A stretch of DNA of 64,000 nucleotides, taken from positions 868,001-932,000 of the forward strand of contig NC_045131.1 in NCBI RefSeq assembly GCF_007655135.1. Direction: 5' to 3'. Of this stretch, positions 25,887 through 35,407 are shown one piece after another; the first letter of the stretch is position 1; each line of letters opens with the position of its first letter. The position numbers and the translations under genes were made by a program. Source of the DNA: Punica granatum (taxonomy: Eukaryota; Streptophyta; Magnoliopsida; Myrtales; Lythraceae). The notes beneath the pieces are model-generated. The model had not been told where the DNA came from and did no database searches. It saw nothing but the letters and a program-made list of their open reading frames with translations.

Positions 25887-26045
25887 ACAATGATATTGAT
25901 AACTTTGTCGGACAACGTCCTCTCGTGCCTTTTGTTCCCGGGAACGCTAACCGGTCCAGCCTCCGATTGGTTTCATTCCCTCCCCGACGCAATCCATAAA
26001 GTCATTCATGAAGAAAGCGAGAAAGGAAACCCACGAGATTTTCGG
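25887..26045 (+). pseudogene. Retrotransposon gag fragment (degenerate)
   Basis: The plus-strand frame reads LFPGTLTGPASDWFHSLP, which fits the conserved core of plant LTR-retrotransposon gag proteins (family pattern: L-F-P-x-T-L-x-G-x-A-x-x-W-F-x-x-L-P). Upstream coding sequence appears interrupted by the MITE at 25639-25886, with a possible continuation in about 25570-25635. It is too short to be functional, and no LTRs, protease or reverse transcriptase were seen nearby. Confidence 0.65.
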
Positions 26046-26093
26046 CTTTAAGGGGAGCTCATGGATCTAATACATTGAAATATGATGTCATCT

Positions 26094-26316
26094 TGTTTGG
26101 TTTCACAAACTGATTTTAATTTTAGTTTTAACTCCACTTCATTTATCTTCAATTCAACAATACAATCATTACTTTTTTTCAAAATTTAACAACACAATCA
26201 TTACTTTCTTTCAACTATTCATTATTTTTTTATATTTTTTCTCATAATTCAACAACACAATCATTACAACCCAATTAAAATCAAAATTCAACTACACTCA
26301 ACTCTAAACCAATATA
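26094..26316. mobile_element. MITE copy 4
   Basis: Starts TTGTTTGGTTTC and carries the family motif ATAATTCAACAACACAATCA, ending near AACTCTAAACC. It lies immediately next to copy 5, separated by about 10 bases. Confidence 0.7.
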
Positions 26317-26325
26317 ACCATACCC

Positions 26326-26630
26326 CGTTTGGTTTTGCAATCAAGTTTTTAAAATTTTAACTTTAACTTTAACTCTTCTTACTACACAACAAAAATTAAT
26401 AGCACAATTATTATTATTTTATTTTTCTTTAATTTTTAAAATTATTCAATTCAATTTTTAAAACTAAACTTTTTCGATTATCAATTACTTTTTTCACAAT
26501 TCAACAACACAATCATTACTATCTCTCAACTATTAATTACTTTTTCACATTTTTTCTCATAATTCAACAACACAATCAATACCACCAAATTAAGATTAAA
26601 ATTCAATACTACTTGACTCTAAAACCAAAA
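26326..26630. mobile_element. MITE copy 5
   Basis: Starts CGTTTGGTTTTG and ends CTAAAACCAAAA. The interior matches copy 1 in order, including TTTTAAAATTTTAACTTTAAC and the CAACAACACAATCA units. Confidence 0.72.
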
Positions 26631-29600
26631 AATTCTTGGCGTAAGTTTTGATTTTTGAATGGTAATACTTAATGAACCCTTGCAGGTTTTCTGTAGTCAT
26701 GTTGTTGGAAGAGGCATTGCTTCTGATTCATTTTCCCATATTTGGATGCGATGATGCTCCAGACCTTCGGTATCGAGACCCTTAGGTCTCGTTCGGTACG
26801 TGAGAACGGAATGGATTATGTATAGGGAAATGTAATAATATTGAGTAAAAAAAAATGTGATTTTCTTTAATGATCGTCATAAAATAAAATAATAAGATTA
26901 TAAAATTAGGCTTATTTACCAAGATATCAAGTTATATACATTCTTAGATATATAAATCAAAAGAACATATACGACGGTTCATAATATATAACATGAAAAT
27001 GAGGGAATGACCATTCCCTTTCTTAATTGAGGGAATGTTCATTCCATTAAAATGAAGGAAAAACATAATAATGAGGAAATGCCCTTTCTAATTTATATAA
27101 AAGACACTAATAAGAAAATGAGGTACGATGAAGAAATGAGCATTCAATTTCAATCCATTCCATTCCTGCATACACTGAGCCTTATTCTTTGCGTATGTCT
27201 TACATTTCTTGATTCTAGCCTCATTCGCAGTTCGGGAGCAGCAGAAAAAAGAAGGGAACAGACTGATATTTCAAGACGGAAAGAACAATGGAGGAAGGCT
27301 AAGCAAGCAATCTCTCTGATTTCAGCAAAAATACAATAGAGTGAATTCTATGCATCTGTTTGTAAATTCTTTTGTAATAGACATTCCAATCAGTATACAT
27401 TTCTCGTAGAATTTAACCAACACTCCATTGTTTAATGCATCGGAATGACTCTTTGTAGGATGTTTCCGGTCCTAATCCTGTGATGTTCAAGTTCCGAGCA
27501 TTAAGTCGGTGAAATAAATCTAATTCAAGACATACAAATTGTAAGAATAGCAACGGCTCAATCCTTACGGAACCCATCCTTCTCTGTATACCAAGCTTGA
27601 GATTTGCTTGCTTGCGCTGCGGTAACTTGCCATTTTTTCCTTGAAAAAAATTTTTTACAAGAATTTCTCCTTTCCTCGAACAATTTGGAAGTAGTCTAAG
27701 ATTTCAGACAATATCAGAGTTTGAATTTGCTTTTTCCTACTTGCTCGTTTACCCCTTGAAAGGATATAACGCATGGGCCATATATATGTATTTTTCCTAC
27801 TCTCCAATTATCTGTTTCTTCTCTTTCCTCTCCAACACTACTGCTTGGCTGATTGACCCTTCCTTCCCCTCTGATGACGGCTTCTCGTCTACGGTTTCTC
27901 CGCCCCTGGGATAGTATCCTCGCCCACCTTGACAAGTGATCGCACTGCCGGTCTGTTAGTCATACTTCCCGACTTCAAAACCGACTCTGTGGCTTGCCTA
28001 TTTATGTCCTTGAGCTTCTTTGGTTTGATCACTTAGGGATTGCCCTGTTGTAATCGCTGGTCTAAACCGATCAAGGGGCCGTAGGCTTTCTTGGTTTGAT
28101 AATTGAGGGATTTGGTAGACTGATTATGTCCGTTGATTGCGATTGTTAGTGGGATTTTGCGCTCGGATATCGATCCAAGACACTTTGACTAACCCAGTTC
28201 ATTATGGAGTGGAATTTCATCGTGGATTTAAGATGTTCTCCTTCTCGATTACTATTGCGGTTCACAATTAAATTTTCATTAGCATGTAGTGATCAAAGCT
28301 CACGATTTCAAGATAGCAAACTATAATTATATTTGATCTTCTCTGATATTTTTATAATTTTACTTTGTAGTTTGCCCATCGGATAAACCGTTTGTTCTGC
28401 TCTTGTAATCTTTGATCGGCATTTTACCCTGTATTTGTTTATGTTGTGGATTAATGAAGAATCTATTTAACAACTTGAGCTTTCTATAACACGTATTACC
28501 ATAAGATAAGTGATTATTTATTGTTACGTGATATGAAAAAGTATTGATATAGATAAAAGTAAATGACAAAAAAAAAGGGACGGTGTCAAAACATGCTCAT
28601 TGCAGTTAAATTTTCTTTCTTCCACCACATAATTGTTAAATAAAATGGACGGAGCAATGTAAAACAAGATAGATAGACGGAAAGCTAGGCCGGTGTTCAT
28701 TTGGATTGTCGTGTCACCGCATCCCGGAAATGGCCTTCTGATGGCGAGGTATGGGCCCACTGACACGAAATGTCGTGGGCTAGTGGGCTTATGGGCCCAC
28801 ACCTTTCATTGTTTTCAAGCCACGTTCCATCTCATAGGACAAATGACATGTGATCAAGTGATTCAACCTTCACCATGATTGCCTCGTGCCTACTTTAATA
28901 AGATTAATTTAATTACACAATTAGTCAATTTAATAGTGTGTTTAATTAGCTGACGCAAGCGTAATTATTAACCGATTAATAAAACTTTACAAGACCTGCC
29001 CGTCAAGCCCACTGGCCCAGCAGGGGTTCCCTACAGACGTGTCACGTTCTTGGCCGCTTATTATTTAATAATTAGATTATTAAATGGCATAAAATATTTA
29101 ATTGTGTGATTGATAAGTTGACTGCTCATCAATCGAATGCAAAATCCATTAACGAGCGGGCATTGGAAGCCCATAAAGATTTCATTAGCACGGCTGACAC
29201 CATAACCACAAGATAGAAATAACAAATTGCTATTAAGATTAAAAATCTTAAACCAATTAAGTAGAAAGCCAGTGGAAGTCATAATCAATCAATTCAAATG
29301 ATATCTAGATCCCCTCGTTATTTATACGAAAAAAAAAGAACGATTAATACGAATGGTTGTTAGATTAAGGTAATTGACGCTGAAAAAGTATCCGAAGTGA
29401 AATCTTTCCCCACCAAAATCTTTCTCAAAATTTGGATCTAGCTTAATATTTTCTCTTCCTCAATCCCAGCCTTTGAAAAACAAACAAAGCCTTAAGTCAC
29501 AGCTCTGAGGACCTAAACCACGGAAACAGATCAGCAGGGGACTCGGGTGTTATTATCGAGGAATCCCCTTCGATGTTCAAGTTAGTATCTTTATGAGAAA

Positions 29601-30272
29601 GAGAGCCAAATCACTAGGAATGAAATGGTGAAATTACTAAATATGTATAAAAGGTCAATATTTATAAGAGAATTCAAGATAATACACCTAATTATAATTG
29701 AACTGTCAAATTATCGTTGGACCTAAGGTCCAGAAGTCAAGTGGCCACGTGCTCGCCGAGTTGAGTAAATGGGATATCATACTAAGAGCGGGACTTACCG
29801 GCCTCTTTGCGTGGGTATTGGTGGGGGGTGGGGGGGTGGAGCTCGTCTAGCCTCTCGGCCTGGGCGAGGGCTCGTCGAGCTTTATCTAGGTAGGAGGGCT
29901 CGACATGTCCACCATACTGGGCTCGCTTTATGGGTCCGGGGGTTCTCTGAGTCGCTTTCGGGAGTTATGGGCAGCTCGGTCCGATCCGTGCATGAACTAC
30001 CTTGTCAGTAATTAAGAAGAGGCCAATTGGATATGAGTTAACTTAAATTGACCAACAAATTGTTTTTTTTTGCTGGATAATTGACCAACAATTACAAGTC
30101 AATCCGCACAAGTCGAGTAGATGATCTAATAAGAATTAATTATTTTGCATGATTTTTGAGATTGATTTAAATATAGGGCTTCTCCAAGGAAGTCATATCC
30201 TATAACATCAAGCTAATTCTATTAGGTTAATATGAAAGCTTTCTTCTTTATCTTTACAACTATATATTCCTC

Positions 30273-30319
<47 letters not shown>

Positions 30320-31480
30320 GATTTGTCTGTGAGTGGCTGACTAGGAATCGTGTGAAACGTGAATTCTTGTGAATTATGATTTTTGTTCCTATTCCAATAA
30401 ATTCTGGCTGTACTTTACACGTTGAGAGAATATATTATTTATTTTTCTTCGAATAAATTCTTATGCATATACAGTCTTTATTTTTAATTAGAAAACATAG
30501 TCAGCTTCAAATAATAATCAACCAGCCGGAATTCAAGAAGTGGAATGGGAAAATAACAGAAGAAAATTCTTAGTACGAAAAATTAGAAAATAAATAGGTA
30601 AAATTATTTGCTTTTCGTTCTAGTTCTTCGTTATTTTCCAAGAGACGATAAGAGAAGATATCTTAGGACATTTTTTTTGATATTTTTTCTTCCAATTGTT
30701 GTATCAAAGAGAATATTTTTACCGGAACTTTTTTTGAGATAATAATCAAAACCGAGTCTCTTTTCTTTTTCCAATTGCAGTAATTCTTACACATAATTTC
30801 TTAAATGATTATGTCTCACAATAATTTTAATTTTTCAACTGTTTAGTGTTTTACTTATATCCAGGTTAAAGTTGCTAATTACCAGAAGGAATTTTATAGG
30901 TTAGGAAAGAAATATTACTTATTGTTGAAAAATAGGAAAAAAATTGAAAAGTTCCCATCTGAGGGAGAATCTGCAATTTCTTTTTCAAAATTACCTCTCA
31001 TCCCTATAATTGAAATATAACAAAATGAAAAAAAAGAGGGAAATATGGAGCTGTATAAAAATAACAAATTTCAGTAGACGTTCGTTGGATTGGATGAGGG
31101 AGAGGGGAAAAAAAGAAGAAGAAGAAGGTGAATGTTTCCTTTATTTTGACAGTTAAAATTATAAATTTTAACTTTAATTTTAAGTCAACGCACTATATAA
31201 TTATTTATCTATTTTCACAATCAAAATAAAAATCTTAAATCAAATGCACAATTACTAACCGTCTTGTCGTGAAACAACTGTAAAACCCCTTCTTGCTTTT
31301 CCTAAATTTTATCCGCATCTGGTAAATCCCCGTGCCGACGACGATGGTGCTTTCAGTCAATTCGTATCCTCTTACGTAGAGCAAATCAAACTGGAAAACA
31401 AGACAAAAATCGTAACGGTGTTGCCTTTGCGGGTTTTTTTTTTTTGTTGCCCCCTGGGATTCATATTGTATTTTTAAGGC
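26631..31480. other. Intergenic spacer without supported gene
   Basis: About 4.8 kb. At 27740-28160 the sequence resembles a plant 5' leader and first intron (TATATATG near 27781, CT-rich stretch, then T/G-rich sequence), but no coding exon follows. At 28740-28800 there are clustered GGGCCCAC-type motifs. At 29745-30010 there is a GC-rich island in AT-rich DNA with no recognised protein. A pure C tract sits at 30274-30317. The rest is A/T-rich and featureless. Confidence 0.5.
30274..30317. repeat. Homopolymer of 44 C
   Basis: Forty-four consecutive cytosines, ending CCCGGGATTT. This is far longer than expected in an AT-rich genome. Confidence 0.9.
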
Positions 31481-32088
31481 AATCAAGTGCGAATGGATCA
31501 ATAATTGGAAGGTTCAAAGCCGTCTCCTCCTCATTTCTCTGTTGTCTGTTTGTTGGGTATCTCTGAATTGCTTTCCTTATTAACCCGAATCAGTCTCCTT
31601 TCTGAGTTTCATTTCGTTTCCCTCTTCCGAGCAAACCCCCAAGAATTGATCTTTGCTCAAGAGAAGCCCTTGATTTCAATTGTAGATTACTTTGAATAGG
31701 TTAGCTCTTTCAGGATTTAGGTGAAAGGGTCAGACTTTCTTGCTGGGTTTTCTTCGTCGATAGCCACAACCGCTTCGAATTGTCATTTCTCTGAGTCTGG
31801 GACTCTGTTGGTTCATTTTGTTTAGGGAAAAAAGAAAAAAGAAAAAAAAAAGGATTTTGATTTGCCCGCGGTGGATTTCAGCTCAAGGCTAAGCAAAGGC
31901 TACGGGTTAGTTCTTCTTATCTTCTTGATAGCTATATAAAATCTTGAAGCTTTCTCTGGCAAATCTGATTGCTGATCATAAGTTTCTTCTACCAGAGATA
32001 TCTTAGAATTTTAGTAGCCGGGTACTAAGGTGTTCCGAGATCAATCCACCCATACACTGTTTGGTGAATTTGTGAAGTAATAGAGAAG
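31481..32088 (+). promoter_or_regulatory. Promoter/leader region of the AVT6 gene
   Basis: CT-rich leader-like DNA from about 31505. A possible noncoding first exon ends at AATAG/GTTAGC near 31698, and GTGGATTTCAG near 31880 looks like a 3' splice site. The part from about 31870 to the ATG at 32089 is duplicated in the pseudogene at 38216. A small open frame at 31505-31699 inside the leader could act as a uORF but is not conserved in the copy. Confidence 0.5.
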
Positions 32089-34456
32089 ATGACCACCGGA
32101 GATGTCGCCCCGCAGAAGGAGAGGAAATCAAGAAAGAACAAGCCGATTGTCGATGAAAAGGCCCCTCTATTGCCCAAGAGGCAAGATGAACACGCAGGGT
32201 TTGATGAGTTTGATGGCGCTTCCTTCACTGGGGCGGTCTTTAATCTGTCGACCACAATTGTTGGTGCTGGGATCATGGCACTGCCCGCAACAATGAAAGT
32301 GTTGGGTCTTGGTCTAGGAATCGCTATGATTATCTTCATGGCCTTCTTGACCGAGGCTTCAATCGAGTTGCTGCTCAGGTTTAGCAGAGCAGGGAAGTCT
32401 CTCTCCTATGGAGGTCTCATGGGAGATGCTTTTGGGAAGTACGGGAAGATTCTATTGCAGATATGTGTTATGGTTAACAACATCGGCGTGCTCATTGTCT
32501 ACATGATCATTATAGGTATTACATACTACTAACGGCTTCTATATATCAATTGATACGGGTTCCTTTTTATTCACTTACAAGTGTTTGGAAGAAGTTTCTG
32601 CATGTGTTTATCGTTCCTTTTTGTCTTTCATGTGGAAATCCTTGATTTAAAGGTGATGTGCTCTCTGGAACATCTTCGAGTGGGGTACACCACGCAGGTG
32701 TGCTGGAAGGGTGGTTTGGAGAACACTGGTGGAACGGGCGTACCTTTGTTCTTATTGTCACGACCCTCGGTGTATTTTCTCCACTTGCATGCTTCAAGCG
32801 GATTGGTGAGTTATTCGCTTCAGTCGCTCATTTGCTTCTGTCAAATGCCAAAATCTGTTTTGCAGTTGGGATGATACATTCTTTTAGCTATCTGTAGTTT
32901 TATGTAAGGTATAGTAGTTTCGCATAGAATATTGATAGTTCACAAATTTCCAGTCACCGCCAACATACTTATCATATGACTGTCTGGAACTCTTTTATAT
33001 TCGATCAATTATGGTTCTGGAAAATTGTTGATTTGATCTCTGCTGTGGTTGCAGACTCGTTGAGTTTCACATCTGCTTTATCAGTTGCGCTGGCTGTGGT
33101 GTTTCTTGTCATCACAATCGGAATTTCAATTGTGAAGTTGATAAGTGGAGGGGTTACGATGCCGAGATTGATGCCTGATATTACTGATTTGGCGTCATTT
33201 TGGAAGCTCTTCACTGTTGTCCCCGTTCTTGTAACAGCATATATCTGCCATTACAATGGTACGTAAGAATTCCGAATGACACTAATCTTATATTCTCTTG
33301 CTTATAAGTGAATGCATATTTAAACTGATGGAAACAATTGAGAGACTTTTCAGCACTGTCTTTAATGATAGTTCCTAACCGAACACATAGGTCCAGTGGT
33401 CAAAAGAGTGAGTTGGGACGTGGCGAGGCATCTCAACTTGATTCACCATCCTCTTAGAATGGTAAAAAAGAAAGTACCAATAACCATCACTGGTCAGTGT
33501 ATATCAGACAACAATCAATAAGGGACCAATAACGATTAGCAGTTTTGATCAATCCGAGCAAAGGAATCTCTTTCATTCTGGTCTAGGTTATTCCCTCCTT
33601 TCATGTGGACCCTCGTGGAGTAACCCCAATGCATGAGGTTGGGGTAGGTCATCCAAGGGTGCTTGTTAATAGTTGTTGATGGGTCCATCATACAAAAGAA
33701 AATAAAATAATGACTGTTTGCTGAACAACCTGCTAAACTTGGGATTTATCTTAAACTATTGCAGTTCACAGCATCGACAATGAACTCGAAGACAACACGC
33801 AGATTCAGCCAGTTGTGCGGACAGCCCTTGCCTTGTGCTCTTCTGTCTACGTAATGACGAGCTTCTTTGGGTTCCTCCTGTTCGGTGATGGGACCTTGGA
33901 TGATGTCCTTGCAAACTTTGACACTGATCTTGGAATCCCTTACAGCTCAATCCTAAATGATGCTGTCCGTGTTAGTTATGCGGCCCACCTCATGCTTGTT
34001 TTCCCTATTGTCTTCCATCCTTTACGGCTTAACCTTGATGGGCTTCTCTTTCCCCATCGGAGGTCTTTATCCCGAGACAATGTGAGGTTTGGCTTGATTA
34101 CAGCTGGGCTGATTACTGTCATCTTTATGGGTGCAAACTTTATTCCAAGCATCTGGGATGCTTTCCAGTTCACCGGAGCCACTGCTGCTGTTTGCCTTGG
34201 GTTCATTTTTCCCGCTTCCATCACTTTAAAGTGAGCTTGAAAATATTCTATGAGATGCATTAACTCCGTTACCGTCAGAAGTTTGATTTGATGTAATAAC
34301 TTAAATCTGTTTTGCAGGGACCGACACAGCATAGCAACGAAGAAGGACAAGATCTTGGCCATTTTTATGATTGTTCTTGCTGTCTTCTCGAACCTGGTGG
34401 CAATATACAGTGATGCTTATGCCTTGTTCAAGAAGAACAAGTCCTCGCCCATGTAA
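32089..34456 (+). CDS. AVT6: AVT6-type amino-acid transporter (AAAP family)
   Basis: Five exons, 32089-32515, 32653-32805, 33055-33258, 33765-34230 and 34318-34456, all phase-consistent, give 462 residues, normal for the family. The hydrophilic, Lys-rich N-terminus contains KAPLLPKR and is followed by about eleven membrane helices. Landmark motifs are FNLSTTIVGAGIMALPATMK (helix 1), NNIGVLIVYMIIIG, GGVTMPRLMPD and FTGATAAVCLGFIFPASI near the end. The closest recalled homologues are Arabidopsis AVT6A/AVT6B. Members of the AVT6 group are thought to move amino acids across the vacuolar membrane; substrate choice cannot be read from sequence. The ATG follows an in-frame-free leader and matches the family N-terminus. 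Intron 3 (33259-33764) is the longest and may hold a repeat insertion. A broken copy of exon 1 and the 3' UTR lies at 38216. Confidence 0.94.
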
Positions 34457-34699
34457 TCTTGAGCCCGAGACATGAACAATGGAATTGTGTTGATGTGAGG
34501 TCATGCAAAAGAAATCAGCAAAGCTTGGGAAGGGTTTGAATCATGACTCTGACGAGCTCCAAGCTTTCTGTGTGAGACTTTGTTGCATAATACATGTACA
34601 AAATTGTGTACCCAAATCGGGAGGATTAGTAACCTGTCCGTACTATATTTTCTTGATATTGCCTGCTTGAAACTGGTTTGTCTAGCTGAGTGTGAACTG

Positions 34700-35262
34700 T
34701 CTTGAAATAAATCAACAGATGTCATGACTTCCTCTCTTCCCTTTTTCTTTTCTGGTGCCGTTCATCTTTGAACACACTTCTGTTAAATTTGGCAACGAAT
34801 GAAAACTTAATGGTATGGAATCAGCATTCGAGATAGATTTTGCTTGCTCGAATTCCATTACATCTTTGATTCAGACAGGCTTTTGTGTCGAAAGATCTAC
34901 CGCCCGACGGGACGGGCCACTGGTGTTCTGCGATAAAACTATTATCACTTTGAAGAACAACGTACCATCCCATAATGAAGTCACTGAGGCCCGTCGTAGC
35001 GCCTCTCACTCAAATCGATTCTATAATCGACAGAAAACCAAAATGATCCAAAATGTACGGGGTTATAAATAATTTGCAGACTATATAATCTAACAAAATC
35101 ATGCACTGCATGAATATGCAACAACAAAAGCAGAGACAATCAACTCCCCATGGGTGGGAACGAGAGTTGACATCAGCTGTCTTTGGCTAATGAGATAGCG
35201 GCTGATCATGAGCCTGTGCTTACCAGACCAGAGATATCTTAGAATTGAAGTAGTGGTCAAAC
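34700..35262. repeat. Segmental duplication, copy a
   Basis: Direct copy of 38765-39230. Shared stretches include GCTTTTGTGTC, GAAGAACAACGTACC, GACAGAAAACCAAAATGA and AGCTCCCCATGGG (here AACTCCCCATGGG). In copy b the right part is the 3' UTR of the Furry-like gene, so copy a carries a detached piece of that UTR. From about 35195 to 35262 it continues into an AVT6 5'-leader fragment (GAGATATCTTAGAATTGAAG). Confidence 0.85.
34706..34711 (+). terminator. Polyadenylation signal AATAAA of AVT6
   Basis: AATAAA about 250 bases after the AVT6 stop. The same signal context survives in the duplicated copy near 38771. Confidence 0.6.
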
Positions 35263-35407
35263 CACGGGCTGTAATGGAGCAGTTAAACGCAGTCCCACAA
35301 GATGGTGTCTTTTTAACGGTTTTTCCGGAAGCTTGATGGATTGCATAGCTGTCGATCAACTGTCTGAAAGAGAATACCATTCCTTCAAAGCATGACTGCC
35401 ACAGTTG

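Noticed and set aside
26094..26630. Possible CRISPR-like or satellite array from repeated ATTCAACAACACAATCA units
   Set aside because: The units are irregularly spaced and belong to two adjacent MITE copies; there are no uniform spacers.
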